NCBI GenBank assembly: GCA_024663395.1
Contig: JANFAH010000009.1
Coordinates: 496,001-560,000 of the forward strand
DNA: 64,000 nucleotides
Direction of reading: 5' to 3'
Source: Pisolithus tinctorius
Taxonomy: Eukaryota; Basidiomycota; Agaricomycetes; Boletales; Pisolithaceae
Numbering within the stretch: the first letter of the stretch is position 1; every line of letters begins with the position of its first letter. The notes beneath the pieces are model-generated. The model did no database searches, had not been told where the DNA came from, and worked only from the letters and a program-made list of their open reading frames with translations. A program made the translations under genes and the position numbers. Shown here piece after piece: positions 51,143 to 63,662 of this stretch.

Positions 51143-51317
51143 TAGTTTGAGTCCTAGCGACATTGTGTTCGCGAGAGTTAGTGATGCTATTAGGGTTTAT
51201 TTGTTTAAGATACCGCGTGTCCGTCCGGCAGAGCACGTGCAGACGATGAGCGCTAAGTGTCCCCGGTGGAGGGGGGCTGATAGTATGTGACAGGCTCTAA
51301 GATCGCACTGGGTCACC

Positions 51318-51815
51318 ATGAACTCTCCTGAACCAAGCTCTCCTGTCTCATCCGATTCATCCGCCGGTACCCCACCGCCAGATGACTTCCAGTCATCAGT
51401 CAACAATCGCGATCAGCAGCGCATTCTGACCGCGATTAACACCCAGCCACTCAGCGTGGGCCCTATGCAAAGTCCAACCGGGTCCTCCAAGCGTCGTTTG
51501 CCTGTGGGGTCGTTTCATGAGGGACCCTCTCTCAGGGACGCCAAGTCCCGCCGGCGAGAGGATGCCACTAGCAGTTCGAGGAGACACGCCGCTGACAATC
51601 AAGGACAACATCCCTCAACGACTCCAGGACCACCCGGGCAAATTAGAAGCGATTACATTCCTCGTCGGGACAAAGATGACCTTGTAGATACGGGCCTCGT
51701 AGAGCAACTCAGAAAAGGTGGACAACGCGCATATGTATATCATTCCTGACTTATTCTCACTGGTCATCCAGAATTCGGGGATCCCTTCATAGAAGCCTTC
51801 GGCGCAAAGCACTGA
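51318..51815 (+). CDS. Conserved-looking protein of unknown function, 147 residues
   Basis: Exons 51318-51717 and 51772-51815 give 147 residues. The first 120 are Ser/Pro/Arg-rich and probably disordered (for example TPPPDDFQSSVNN, then KRRLPVGSFHEG). The C-terminus becomes ordered, VDTGLVEQLRKEFGDPFIEAFGAKH, and is created exactly by the splice, which supports the model. No signal peptide or membrane segment is seen. The gene is divergent from the KHE-type gene, the start codons being 175 bp apart. I do not recognise the family. The short helix at the end looks like a binding motif, but no function can be given. Confidence 0.7.
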
Positions 51816-53516
51816 AATATATATGTTTAGATTCGGTGAGCAGGCAGATCGACCATCATTCTCCACCGTCCTCAACGGTATCACATTAGGCGCGTATTCG
51901 AGAACGCCGTATTTTCGCTGCAATTCATTTCCGTCTCATCCACCACATCCTTACGGATCATTCCCTTCAGAGGATCAAATAGTCAACGCCCGTGGACACG
52001 GGTTTCATCTTTATGATGATTCCGGTTTCCTCTGTTTGGACGAGCCTTTTCAGCGTCAGCATTAATACGGAGTGATATGAAGTCATGTACGAGCGTCTGA
52101 TAAAGACTTGATGTCGATCAGACGATGTGCTTTTTCACTGTAAGCATCCAAATTAGCTATTCATTGAGGTACGCTGTTCGGCGCGGTCAGGATGCTTGAA
52201 TTGGGAGCATTGTAGTCGGTAAGGCAACTCCATCGATCTTCGATGACGTTGAGTAACCTGTCTGTCGAAAGATCAATTGAGTTTATGTGAAGTCCACTCC
52301 AGCGGTACCGGTAAGGTCCCGGTGTTTGCAATGTTACTCCAAGTGAAATTCCCAACTTCGAAGTCTTCCAAGAAAGCGATTCCTTTGACAGGTAGGAGTG
52401 AGTGCGGAGCGGGACGTTACTTCAAGACACAACTCCACTTGTGTATCAAATTTCTCTCGACTCTCTGGGGGGATGACACGACTCTCCAATTTCCCACTCC
52501 GTTTCAGACCTGGGCCAGTGGGCCTGCACAACGGTGACATTGGGCGACGTTCATCTTCGCAATATGATCTGGCGACAATTTAGGTCATGAACTGGCATAC
52601 AACGTTGTTCTCCGCAATTTGCTCGGAACTCTCCACACTACATAGTCTTGGGTTCCCTATCGGCCCACCGAGCCGAAGATGCATAGTCCGGTTCATGTTT
52701 TCGACACTTCCGGGAGATACGCAAGTGTCGGGTCCGAAATTTGAATTTCTGATGGTGAGCTATGCCATCTCATGGACGTCGAGTCTTGCCCGAACCCCTG
52801 CGTGTGTGGTGGAGGAAATTACTACATACATGCCTTGAGTCTTGCAGACGATCGGAATGGTGGCAGTAACTTATCAGGTTCTTCTACAGTGTCTTTCTGC
52901 GCACAGTTGGCGGTGCGCAACTTGACTTGAATCCTACGTGACGTTACCGAATCCGTGCCCTGTTGCAACTTATCCCAATTTGTTCAATTGTATTGCAATT
53001 GCGTCCCTCCACCTCAACGGCAACCACGGTTCATCATGTTCACGCTATCGTGTACTACGTATTGCCATCGGTTGTTGAGCGGTGGTTCAAAGTTCGAAAT
53101 GGGTCATTGCGAGTTAGACATTTGAGTAAAGTGTAAGTACGTTCGGGCGCATCGAACGGCGTCGGACTCCCTGACGTCGCTTTGTAGCAAAAGACGTCAA
53201 GATGCGCTTTGTGGACTGACGAATTGCAGTAAACCTACTTCGCTTGGCAGTGGCTTGACGGAAATTCATGTCACGTGCCTTCTGCTTCACTGTGAAGTAT
53301 CGTTTCTTCACATTGCATCAACTTACGGGCGCGAATTTCAACGTTCCATCAGAATCCAGGCAACACTACGTGAAACATCGAGAATGATGGTATCGGTGCT
53401 GTACAGAACTTCTTCAAAGTTCAAATGTTCCATGTTTCCATCACTTATGATGCCGTGCCTGCTCTGTGTAGGCTGGCTGGCAGTTCGTTTACGCCTTGCA
53501 CAGATAGGCTATCGTC
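51816..53516. other. Gene-poor region, no gene recognised
   Basis: About 1.7 kb. A frame at 51823-52065 begins with ATG and encodes 80 residues without a recognisable pattern. A Lys/Arg-rich minus frame at 53114-53311 is likewise unsupported. No RNA gene or transposon end was found. Confidence 0.4.
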
Positions 53517-53775
53517 CATCATGTCTACACGCGACGGACCGCTTGGCTGCCAGTGACGCTTCAGCATGATGCTGGTAATGAGCCGGATTGACTTGCAAGC
53601 CAGCACCCGACCTTCCCGAATTATCCTTGGAGATGTTATCATGCATCATGTCTACATGTGATCGACCGCTTGGCTGCCGTCGACTTGCTGCCAGTGACAT
53701 GCCTTCAGCATGCTGTCGGCAATGAACCGGATTGACGTTGCAAGCCAGCCCCCGACCTTTCCGAATTATCCTTGC
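53517..53775. repeat. Direct repeat, two copies of about 115-130 bp
   Basis: Copies at about 53517-53630 and 53644-53775. Shared blocks: catcatgtctaca, gaccgcttggctgcc, gccagtgac, cttcagcatg, ggattgac-ttgcaagccagc and ccgacctt-ccgaattatcctt. The second copy has a short insertion (gtcgacttgct). No coding content is seen. Confidence 0.85.
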
Positions 53776-54997
53776 CCCCGTCGCCATCGGAGACGTCTGT
53801 TCGCCTTCGCCATTCTTGGGGAAAGAAGTGTGTTATTCGGGTTTTACTTACGTGTTTCGTGTCAGAAGTACACACTCGTTTTCCATTCGGCTCAACCTCA
53901 CAATTCGACTGTGTGTATGTATGCCGGTACGTGGTCTAAATGTGCCGCTTTAGCAGCAAATAGTAACTCAACTTCATAGAAGGCCCATTTCCGTACTCCG
54001 CTTTTTATGATCATCTCATCCGACACGCTATTATCAAAGAGTCGTTTGCCATATCCATTTATGAGGTACATACGAATACGCTTGCAGTGGTTGATCGTAT
54101 GCCGAGGCCCAGGCCAGGCAAATTCTTAACGACCCTGGTTACCTGTTCTACCGTGGGACTGTAGGTCAGGCTTCAGGATTGAGGCGACGACCTTGAAGAT
54201 TTGTGTTAGATGCTCGGAGACTAATCGGGCGCGAGCTGCCGGTTTAGGTAACTTCGGGCAGCAAGCTCGAGGTCGTTCCAATTACGGCACGCTTGTTTCC
54301 GAGCGTCTATTACTTATTCCCCAAAGTTTCCACAGCCACCAGCGCTCGGAAGGTGCTATGGACCCCGTGTTACCAGGTACTAGCTTATACTCCTTTAGTA
54401 ATCAGTGAACGCTAAAATATTTTTGTTCAGCTTCGCCGACTCGGAATCCGCTCAACACCCTGAACACCCTTCGAATCAGTTCAGTTGAAGCGTGGAGTGA
54501 ATTTTTTCCCACACAACTTCCCGTGTCAGTTTATCCGGCCGCCTTGGGGACTCGACTGGGGTCTGCATTGTGATCCTGTGTATCTTCCGCAGTGGCAACT
54601 GAGATCGAATCACTCAACAGATTAAGTTTGATTCGGTGTCCCACCGTTCGGTTCGCGAACATCTTGGATTACGAGCTGTTACGTGCTTCATGTTTCAATC
54701 AGCGGTCGGCCTCCCGGATTCCGCCTGCTCGGGAAATTAATCTCGTGGGCGTCATGCTGTTACCAATGGGATTCGTCTGTTTATCGAACTCACGAGTTCC
54801 TTGTGCGGTAAAATTAATATTGCAAAATTAGAGATCCCATCGGTTCTGGTCGTCACGAGCCGCCTGGCCCCACATATGTATGCCCACAATAATTTTTTTT
54901 ATGATTGCTGACCCACATAAAAAGGCCACAATCGAACGTGTGGTGCCCCCCAGTCCTTCGACTGCAGAGTCCACTTCCATTGGCGGTTCTTGTCAAC
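53776..54997. other. Intergenic region and promoter of the aquaglyceroporin gene
   Basis: About 1.2 kb with no supported gene. A frame at 54592-54831 has no recognisable content. A short T run (about 54893-54900) lies about 100 bp before the ATG at 54998. Confidence 0.45.
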
Positions 54998-56414
54998 ATG
55001 TCTCAGAAGCCCTCCCCACGTCACTCCGACTCGTCAAGCACGTATACCCAACCGATGAATGAGACGGCCGGAGGGGTGATTCCTGCAGGTTTGACTGACG
55101 ACCGCCAATACCCGAACCGATGGTCGAAGATCAGGTTTGTGCCGCCCCTACCATCCTCCTCTGGCGCACGAGACCACTTTACTCTCAGGGATTATATCCG
55201 CGAACCCGCTGCAGAATTCCTTGGTACCATGATCCTTGTTATCTTTGGTTGCGGTAGTAATTGCCAAGTCGTCCTGTCATCGAACAAGGCGGTTTCCGCC
55301 ACCCCCAGTGGAGTGAGTAGATCCCCCTCGTAACTCGCAGCTTGAATTGACAGAGCTGGTTTATAGGACTACCTATCTTCCAACTTCGGTTGGGCTGTTG
55401 GTAAGGGGAGAACTTACCGTACTTTCAACCATACTAACCACACATAAAGGCCTTTGTCTGGGCGTTTTCGTTTCTGGCAGCGGTCATGTTAACCCAGCGG
55501 TTTGTGTTCATGATCCATTCATGCTGTCTTGTAGTTGACTTTTGGCCAGGTAACCCTCGCCTTCGCCTCCTTCCGCGGCTTCCCGTGGAAAAAAGTACCT
55601 TATTATCTCATTGCCCAACTGCTTGGTGCCCTTTGTGGTGGTGGAATTATTTACGCCAACTACTATCATGCTATTAATGCTTACGAGGGAGGGTCAAATA
55701 TTCGCACCATCTCGGGGACCGGCGACCTTTTCGGAACCTACGCGGTATGTACCGCTCCGAACCCCCCTGTAAACTAAACTGATGCAAGCATATCAGGCTG
55801 ACTACATGAGCTCGGTGTCCTGCTTTTTCGCAGAGGTAAGTAAAAATCGCCCGGATTTGAATGGTCACACGGTAACGACGTTTGACAGTTTTTGGGAGCT
55901 GCTATGCTTTTAATCTCCATTTTTGCTGCCACGGACAAGAGGAACGGCCCTACCCCTGTCTGGCTCGTCCCGGCTACGGTCTTCATGGCCGCTCTTGGTA
56001 TCGGTATCGCGCTCAGCATGGAGACTGGTGCCGCCGTCAACCCGGCGCGTGATTTGGGTCCTCGGATCTTGACTGCTATGGTCGGTTACGGAAAAGATGG
56101 TTCGTGATTTGTGAAATAGCTCCTATCGGGGAAGTACTGACTTTCTCCGTAGTGTTCACATTCAGGAACCAGTACTGGCTGTGGTGTCCCATTCTCGGCC
56201 CCATTCTTGGGATGCAGGCTGGAGGGTTGGCTTACGAACTTGTATACTCCACCGGCTCGGACAGTTTCGTCAATAAGTTGTAAGTTCTCCAGTCGCACGT
56301 AACAAGTCTGAAATTGAAATTTGAATGACGTTTCTCAGGATCGCGGCACCACGGAAACACACCAACGCTCTCCCAGATCACAGTAGAACACCAACTGGTG
56401 CAACCGCAGTTTGA
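54998..56414 (+). CDS. Aquaglyceroporin (MIP family)
   Basis: Exons joined in frame from 54998 to the TGA at 56412-56414. The cytosolic N-terminus is Ser-rich. DYIREPAAEFLGTMILVIFG is the first membrane helix. The first pore loop is GHVNPAVT, with the NPA motif split from the next residues by an intron, and the second is TGAAVNPARDLGPR. The Asp right after NPAR is typical of glycerol facilitators rather than water-only channels. Segments PYYLIAQLLGALCGGGIIYA, LGAAMLLISIFAATDKRNGP and WLVPATVFMAALGIGIALSM complete the six-helix plan, followed by WLWCPILGPILGMQAGGLAY and a Ser/Thr/Pro C-tail. It conducts glycerol and perhaps water across a membrane. Phase is kept at the joins checked. Confidence 0.9.
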
Positions 56415-57855
56415 TGAACACTGAGTGGACTTTGCTCTGGACTTTTCGACTTATCGAGATATCCCTCCTTTGTTGTCTTTTTTTACTTACTCGTTACGGG
56501 GCTGTTCTACGATTAGCTCTGGCTTGTAAGGTTTAGCTAATTGTACGCATTTGCAAAGGCGATATGACCTCCCAACGGTCTCTACCTTCGATTTTCCAAG
56601 TGCTTGGCAGCTGACGGACAAATTGGTCTCACGACAAGCATCTTGACTGCGGCGGTCAGTAGTATCCTCCGAAGTGAGTTTCGTTGAAGAATGCGGAAAG
56701 GTCTGCATGCACAGTTTTATGATAGAATAGGAAAGTGCTCGCGGTGTATCACATGTAGTCCCTTAGCATCTGGGGAAACTCAGTCTTCAAGGTGAAAGAT
56801 GCTCACAGTGGCTTAAAAGTAGCGTATTGCTGGTTGGGTATCTACGAAATGTGACATTGCAGAAATGTGTTCACCAAGGGATACAGTGAGCCCAGTAGAG
56901 TTGCACAAGGTTCGATGCTCCCACAAGACTACCATCATTCAAGGGAAGTTTACCTGGCCGCAGGTGCATGCTGGCTAAAGGTTACATGAAGCCCTACGGC
57001 ACTAACTGCAGTGCGGCTGTAGCGAACGGCCGATTTCACAGGAGGAAGTGGCGATAGGCTTTCAAAATGTCATGAGGCACAGGGATGATAGAGCCTGTAA
57101 TCGCAAAGGGTTGTCATATCGATCTCAAAACGTGTAAGAAGCCTTGTCATTGGTTACCAAATCTCAAGGGGAAGGAAATGGGCGTTGTGAAATACAACAT
57201 ACTCGCGGCCAGACCTGACCTCTCGGGTGATCGCTTTTCTATGTGGCCGACACGAATGTACCTGATATGATCGGATCGAAACCACGTACACGGGCACTTA
57301 CTCGCTGTGATGGACGTGTAGCCTTGTGAAAGTACAATAATGCAGCGCCACCGACAAGACAGCATGCACTGAACATTGTGGACGGCTGTCTTCTACTTCA
57401 CGGTATTCATGAATCTGTGTGTGTTCCGAACTGACTCGGACCAGGTTAAAACCTGCTCAAGCTGCCTCGCGCAGCACGCACGCAAAGCTGCAGCCGAGCA
57501 TATACATAAGACGAGCATAATCGTAGCTGGAATAGAACAGCAGGGTCGAAGAATGAATGACACGAGTCCGAGTTGCCTCCAGTTGAAGTTAGGACCGCAT
57601 GCTTCTGGAACTCGAGAAGAACAAGAGCTTTCCGTATGGAAACAGTAGAAAGAAGGAAAATGAAACCGAACTTACTGACTCGTCGTCCTCGTTATTCCGA
57701 GACGAGCAGCATGCACAATCAATGCCCCTGGCCATAAAGCTGCTGACTAAGCATTGCGTGTTTTTCTTATTGGGTGCTTTGGACATGAAAGATCTTTCTT
57801 GAAGAGTACCTGCGAAGATCATATCTACGGTCAGATTAGCTGGTTCGTAGCTACC
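56415..57855. other. Intergenic region of 1.4 kb, no gene recognised
   Basis: No exon chain, RNA or repeat could be supported. Short frames (57085-57270 and 57376-57648, plus) have no recognisable content. Confidence 0.45.
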
Positions 57856-58223
57856 ATGGGTAGAAGTGCCAAAGTTCATAAGCGGGTAGTGAGTTTGATG
57901 TTTTACCCATGCACATCCAACGTGCTGAGCGCTTGCATCCCTTTGTCGCTGCCCCGTAGAAACAGATGAAGAAGCCCCAGTTGCAACCCGCTCCTCCTCC
58001 CGAGCCAAAACCAAAACTGAAGTCGAGTGCACCTGCTTCGACGGAGATCCAGTCGGCTAAGAAGCGCTCGGACCTGAGGTCAAAGGTGAAGAACAAAGGG
58101 AAATCCATTGCAAAGGGTGCAGATGGAGGACACGTCCTTGCTGGAGCAGACTACGTGACATTGATGATGGGTGGTCGACGGAAAGCGGCGGAGGAGGCTC
58201 TCAAGCTACCACCGGACTCGTAG
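57856..58223 (+). CDS. Small lysine-rich protein, 97 residues, unknown function
   Basis: Two exons, 57856-57885 and 57960-58223. It begins MGRSAKVHKR, joined by the splice to KQMKKPQLQPAPPPEPKPK. A Lys/Arg-rich middle (SAKKRSDLRSKVKNKGK) follows, then a more ordered end, GGHVLAGADYVTLMMGGRRK, closing with EEALKLPPDS. The size and basic charge resemble nucleolar or ribosome-biogenesis accessory proteins, but I do not recognise the family. It sits 100 bp before the BCKDHA start, in the same direction. The splice creates an uninterrupted frame with a strong start context. Confidence 0.72.
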
Positions 58224-58323
58224 TGACAAACATTGTTGTAAGTTAAGCTTGCAGTCCATTTTGTCACACGCCGCCCCAAGATCCGGGGTAACCACCAACT
58301 CCACCTCTCTGCTTATTCCGACG

Positions 58324-60095
58324 ATGATCAGAGTTATACGATCTCTCCCTCATCTTAACACCCAACTACGTTCATGGCGTGCGCTCTCGACGACAACAAC
58401 GATGACGGTTCCTACCAAGGACCAAGGAATTCTCCCCACTTTTCGCTCGCCCATCGTGTCTGAGCTCCGGTTCTTCAATTCGCTCACCAGTGAACAGGGA
58501 CAGATACCCACTTACAGAGTACTCGACGGCGTCGGCATTCCGGTGGAAGGTGCACAACTTCCCGAGGTCCGTTTGTTCCGCTTTGGTCCCGCTGCCAGCA
58601 CGCCTCACCTCGTTTGTGCCCCATGGGCAGATTAATGAAGAATTCGCTCGTAGACTGTGCGTGATACTCACTGGCAAATTTACAGGCAGAGAAGTGTAAC
58701 ATCATGTCAGATATGAGCACATGGTCCGCTTACCGACTGTAGACAACGTCCTTTACAATGTGCAACGTCAAGGCAAGATTTCGTTCTACGTATGCTCATT
58801 TGCCGTGTTCTGTGATTCTCTAGTTTATGCACGTTGACTTTAGATGACTTCTGTGAGGAACCATTCTTTCGTATTATTGCAGGAACACCCCTGAACATCG
58901 TCGTTAGTATGGCGAAGAAGCAACTATTATCGGCTCGGCCGCAGCACTGGCACCAGACGACGAGTAAGTTCTCTGCTTCCTTGGATCTCCAGTATGAAGT
59001 GACAGCACGCCAGGGTTTTAGGTGAGCATGCACGTTTTGCCCCACCCCTTCACAGGAGCCTCAAATTGGAGATAGGACAGTACCGCGAAATGGGTGTCCT
59101 ATTGTGGCGAGGCTTTGGGATTGACGGTATCATGGCACAGTGCTTTGGCAATCTTGAAGACAAGTCGGGCAAAGGGCGTCAAATGCCAATGGTACGTTAT
59201 TTCACTATCACATTGTCCTACCAGACACTAGCCTTTTCGCAGCACTTTGGATCCCCGGAACTCCACTTCCATACGATCTCGTCACCTCTAGCGACTCAGA
59301 TCCCTCAAGCTGCCGGTGTAGGGTATGCACTCAGACGTGACCCCGCTCGTAGGCACAAGAATGTTGCTTGTGTTTACTTTGGAGAAGGCGCAGCTTCCGA
59401 AGGAGATTTCCATGCGGGAATGCTCCTGGCATCAACGATCCCCTGTCCTACGATCTTCTTAGCCCGTAACAACGGATTCGCGATCTCCACGCCCGCGCAT
59501 GAGCAGTATGCCGGTGACGGTATCGCCGCACGGGGACCTGGATACGGTGTAGACACGGTTCGCGTAGATGGGAATGATATATTGGCGGTCATGAATGCCG
59601 TGACTGAGGCAAGGAGGCGATGTCTAGCGAGTGGTCGGGCTGTTTTGGTGGAGGCGATGACCTATCGCGTTGGGCACCACTCGACTTCCGATGACTCCTT
59701 CGCGTATCGCGGGAGACAGGAAGTCGAGAACAGGAAGAAGATCGATAACCCGATCACGCGGTTTAGACTATTTATGGAGTCGAGAGGCTGGTGGAATGAT
59801 CAGGAGGAAGAGGCTCTCAAGTCGCGGCTGAAGAAGGATGTGCTGACTGCACTTAGGAAGGCAGAAAGTTTGAAGCAGAGTGATTTGAGGGATCTGTTTA
59901 CCGACGTTTACGCTGGCGAGGAACCGTGGAATTTGGTACGTGCCAATGTGATGACTTAGTCTTGTTGCTCAAGTTACGCAGAGGGAACAGAGGGAGGAGT
60001 TGGGGGCCCTTCTTCGCAAATATGGTGAGGTATGGCAACCGTGGCAAAGTGAACTCAAGCGGTTTAAGGATGGGGGCAAAAAGCTCATGGAGTGA
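58324..60095 (+). CDS. Branched-chain 2-oxoacid dehydrogenase E1 alpha subunit, mitochondrial
   Basis: Exons joined from 58324 to the TGA at 60093-60095. The N-terminal 30 residues (MIRVIRSLPHLNTQLRSW) are a mitochondrial presequence. The E1 alpha body follows: PTYRVLDGVG, EYEHMVRLPTVDNVLY, GQYREMGVLLWRGF, and the TPP-binding fold YFGEGAASEGDFHAGML to NNGFAISTP. Then come RVDGNDILAVMNAV and the regulatory phosphorylation loop VEAMTYRVGHHSTSDDS-type, whose second Ser matches the inhibitory site in the animal enzyme. The product ends ELKRFKDGGKKLME. With E1 beta it decarboxylates the 2-oxoacids of Val, Leu and Ile. One internal exon join (residue SLKLEI before GQYRE) is less certain than the rest. 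Confidence 0.92.
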
Positions 60096-60986
60096 CCATC
60101 GTTCGGATGCTCGTGCTGCTTAGCAAGGAGTACGCTGCTGGCATTTTATACAGTCCTAACGCTGTCCATAGTGTCAATCCACATTACACACCCGGATGGG
60201 GGATGTACATTCGATGGTATAAAGTAGAGCATAACCTGCATTCTACATGACTGAAGAGATCTAATCCAGTGGTGTGCTTGTAAGAGAATTATAGAGGCAA
60301 TGAATCAAGATTACACACTACTTTCTGTCCTCTTTACAGACCAAATGTCAACATGCCATGTGCAGATGCTGGGGAAAGGTAAACCATGGAGGATCTATTG
60401 CATTCATTGTTGCGTTACATGTTCTTCGTTACATGTAGCAATACATCGCGCTATGAGGTTTGGAGAGCTGAACATCTCTAGAAACCCCAGCAGCTCCTCT
60501 CAATTTGTCATCGAAGATGGAGACGGGTTTCTCATGGAGTTCATGGTATTCTGATGACATCTTTTACTCACTTGATATGTAAGCCTGGACAAGTGTACAG
60601 CACACCCGTTTAACCGCACAAGCAGAATTACGGAATGCAGGTGGAAGTATGTCGAATTGCGGAGGCATGCACGAAAGCTTTAGGGGGGGGGGAAGAGCCG
60701 ATGGTACGCACATCATACAACATGATCAAGCGAACCTCAAAGTTAAGCACTTTTTGTAGGGTACCGGACGTGCTACCAAGATTACTGAGATATATTCGGC
60801 CATCGAGGCGGTAGAGTGGGAGAGTTGGGACACGGTAACGAGTTCTCCGTAGTTTGGTCCGAGGGGATGGTCCACTGGCACCGCGGCGCGAAACCAAACT
60901 AAATCACGTGACATTTCTCCTATAAACTCAGACGTGAGTCATTTGAGACGCGTCAGTGACTCCTGTCAAGAGTCTCCAAAGGAGAA
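60096..60986. other. Intergenic region before RAD7
   Basis: About 890 bp. A minus frame at 60628-60897 starts with ATG and encodes RYRVPTLPLYRLDGRIYLSN; it is 89 residues long and could not be tied to a family. A G tract lies at about 60683-60691. The right end is the RAD7 promoter. Confidence 0.4.
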
Positions 60987-63278
60987 ATGAGCAGGAGACG
61001 CAACAACGTACGGGGTCCGACGTCTGCCCTCACCGAATTCCTAAGGGTAACGCAAACCTGATGAGCATCATGTTTTACTTTTCTCACCGAGTTCACAACT
61101 CAGGAATCTGGCATCAACCCTGAACTCATAGCACGGCGTGTCGCCACACGAAACCAGGGTCAGTCTAGCGCACAGCAGCCGGTCACAGGTCCAAGCAACA
61201 ACAATGGAATAGAGCCCCCCGCTAGCAACGGCATCGAGTCGGAACAAGTTGCGCCAGATGCCACTTCTGGCGCACAGGGTCAGTCTGGAGTACGGGTGAG
61301 ATTCACTGTTACAGTCACAAGTTGTACTGAACGTTCGTATTGTCAGCCCTCCGGTTACGCGTCTGATCAACTCGACGAACTTGAGGAACAATCACCTGCC
61401 AAAAAGGCTCGAGTTGGCAAGGGGAAAGTAACTGCAGCAGCAAAAGCAAAAGCGAAAAAGAAAGCGAAAGATGATGGTGATTATCAAAGCTCGTCAGATG
61501 ACGAGTATACAGCACTATCAAGGAACATGAGAGCTACGGGCGCAAGTCGCAGTCCGAAACCCCCTGTTGGTAGTTTTAAGAACTGTGCCAAATGCACAAA
61601 GCAGTTCACAGTCGTTAGTCTTATATGTTCTTCCCGACCCAGTTGCGGGCCAAGCTAAACATATCATCAGACGAGGTATACAATGGCCGCCGATCCGCCG
61701 CCTGGGTATCTCTGCCATGACTGCGTAAAGGCTGCGGGTATCGACCCGTTCAAGAAACCTGCCGCTCCCAGAAAGCGCAAGGCGCCTACTGAGAAACGCG
61801 AATTTGTCAATTTCGAAGAGCGCCGCTTACCAACTTTGGTTTCTCTTTGCGTTGAGGTAAGTAGCTTTGTTCCTCTCTTCGCGGCAGCTTGCTTAGGAGT
61901 GCGGTGTTGTCGATGGCACTAGCTTATCAGTAAACATATCGACGATGTTGAGGCACTGGGTGATATTGGGTCAGTTAACATGGATGAGATTTCCAAAGCC
62001 TTAGGGAAGAGCCGAAGTTTGCGAGTGAACTCTTTCTTAGATCATTATCGACGTCTAAAGCTGCATTCTATCTGTTTAGGAATTCCCAGAATGCTCGCTT
62101 GTTCTATGATGTGCGGAGCAAGGCCCTACGGTTCTATGACGCTACCCGTAGGCCCACACCGTCCGTGACCTAGACACTTTTCGCTGATCTTCTTCTAGAC
62201 CTTTCCGCCCAGGCTTTTACAACGCTTGCCAATCTCAATCCCAATTTAACGCACTTGCACCTGGACTTCTGTGGTCGCATGACATCATCAGTGCTGGAGG
62301 ATTTTGCCAAGTCACTTCCTCACTTAATTTCAATTACTCTCCTCGGACCCTTCTTGGTTCGCGCGGAAGCCTGGATTGAATTCTTTCGTTCCAAACCTAA
62401 TCTTCGCTCATTTCGCATCACGCAGAGTCCTCGCTTTGATTCCAACTGTACCCGACAGCTTGCTGAGAGTTGTACCGAGCTCGAGGAATTGCAGCTCCGC
62501 GAAGTTGGGTTACTCAATGATGAATTTGTAGAACCTCTGTGTGCTCTTCCTCCCCTGAAAGTGTTGGACCTCGCAAGCCCAGGAGTTGGAATCGACGAAG
62601 ATGGATGGCTCAAGCTGCTGGAGCGCCATGGTAGCACACTCGAGACTTTCAATCCTTCGTGGCATGTCGGCTTCACCGGTACAGCGTTAAGACACGGGCT
62701 TGGCAACTACGCGCGCGCGTTATCCGAACTAGTTATGGAAGGTTGTGAGAGCTTAGTGGACGAAGACGTCGCTCGTTTTTTCAAATATTGGGCGAACAAA
62801 ACTGACGAGCAAGATTCGACTGAAGATACCATGGACACCACAGATGACGTTCCTCGCGTTGAGGGCGTAGATAGCCTCAATCCCCCTCTCCACTTCCTTT
62901 CTTTAGCGCGCAACGATATCCTTTCTGATGCCACGCTTACCGCGTTACTTGACCATTCAGGACCATCGCTGACTCACCTCAATCTCAACGGCCTGCGTTC
63001 TCTTTCGACTGATGCACTCGTGCTATTAAAATGTGCAGTGGGGCTCAGGCGTTTGGACCTCAGCTGGTGCCGTGAAGTGGATGACTTTGTCATGAAGGAA
63101 ATTATTTCTGCCATGCCAAAATTAGAAGAAGTAAAATTATGGGGGTGCAATCGTGTCAAGGGGAATGGATGGACCGGCAAGGTTTGTCTTCCCTCTATAT
63201 CTGTGTGGCATTTTGACTCTGTGTCTGCAGAAAGGACTGAAAGTCCGTGGAATTGAACCCAATGCGGGACATCAATAA
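60987..63278 (+). CDS. RAD7: Rad7, global-genome nucleotide excision repair LRR protein
   Basis: Exons joined from MSRRRNNVRGPTSALTEFLR at 60987 to the TAA at 63276-63278. The N-terminal ESGINPELIARRVATR helix is followed by a Gly/Ser/Asn-rich stretch and a Lys/Ala-rich basic region. A small zinc-binding-like segment follows (NCAKCTKQF, then GYLCHDCVKAAG). Next come PTLVSLCVELISKHIDDVEA, SKALGKSRSLRNARLFYDVR and FYDAT, and leucine-rich repeats across about 350 residues (for example LTHLHLDFCGRM, LPPLKVLDLASPGV, LVMEGCESL, LTHLNLNGLRSL, LRRLDLSWCREV, LEEVKLWGCNRV). In yeast Rad7-Rad16 finds damage in silent chromatin and forms an E3 ligase with Elc1 and Cul3. The join near 62050-62100 uses a later acceptor to hold frame. 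Confidence 0.9.
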
Positions 63279-63662
63279 TTCAATTCCATTTACAAGCATA
63301 GCGGACTTCGATGAGATTCCCAAGATAACCATGGCTGGATGGCTACTGCATTTTCAGAGGCTCTCTTCTCACTATATGATTGGGCTTGTAGGATACATAT
63401 GGCTTTTGCCTTGGAGGTTTTCCAGTTTGCAGATCAGCATAAAATTGTTGTGGTAGTTTGTTTGTGACGGAATATCATTTAGTATCACATCAACCTCACC
63501 CGCCAGATTTTTGTTATTTTGAAAGATTGACAAAGTTCTGGAAACCATTACAGTAACACCCTTCTCTCCCCTTGCTATGGCTCCGTATATTTAGCGTAGA
63601 TAGCCAAACACAGTCAAACTCATACACAGTGCCGCGCACTGTGAGGCAGTAGGTGCTCCCGA
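63279..63662. other. Intergenic region between RAD7 and VPS11
   Basis: About 380 bp; it holds the 3' flank of RAD7 and the VPS11 promoter. No other feature was recognised. Confidence 0.5.

Noticed and set aside
51823..52065. 80-codon ATG frame after the orphan gene
   Set aside because: No recognisable content; probably in the 3' flank.
60721..60760. 5S rRNA-like words (acctcaaagttaagcac)
   Set aside because: Only a short resemblance; the surrounding 120 bases do not match 5S rRNA.
60628..60897. Minus-strand frame with RYRVPTLPLYRLDGRIYLSN, divergent from RAD7
   Set aside because: It looks gene-like at the start, but no downstream exon gave a recognisable end and I could not tie it to a family.
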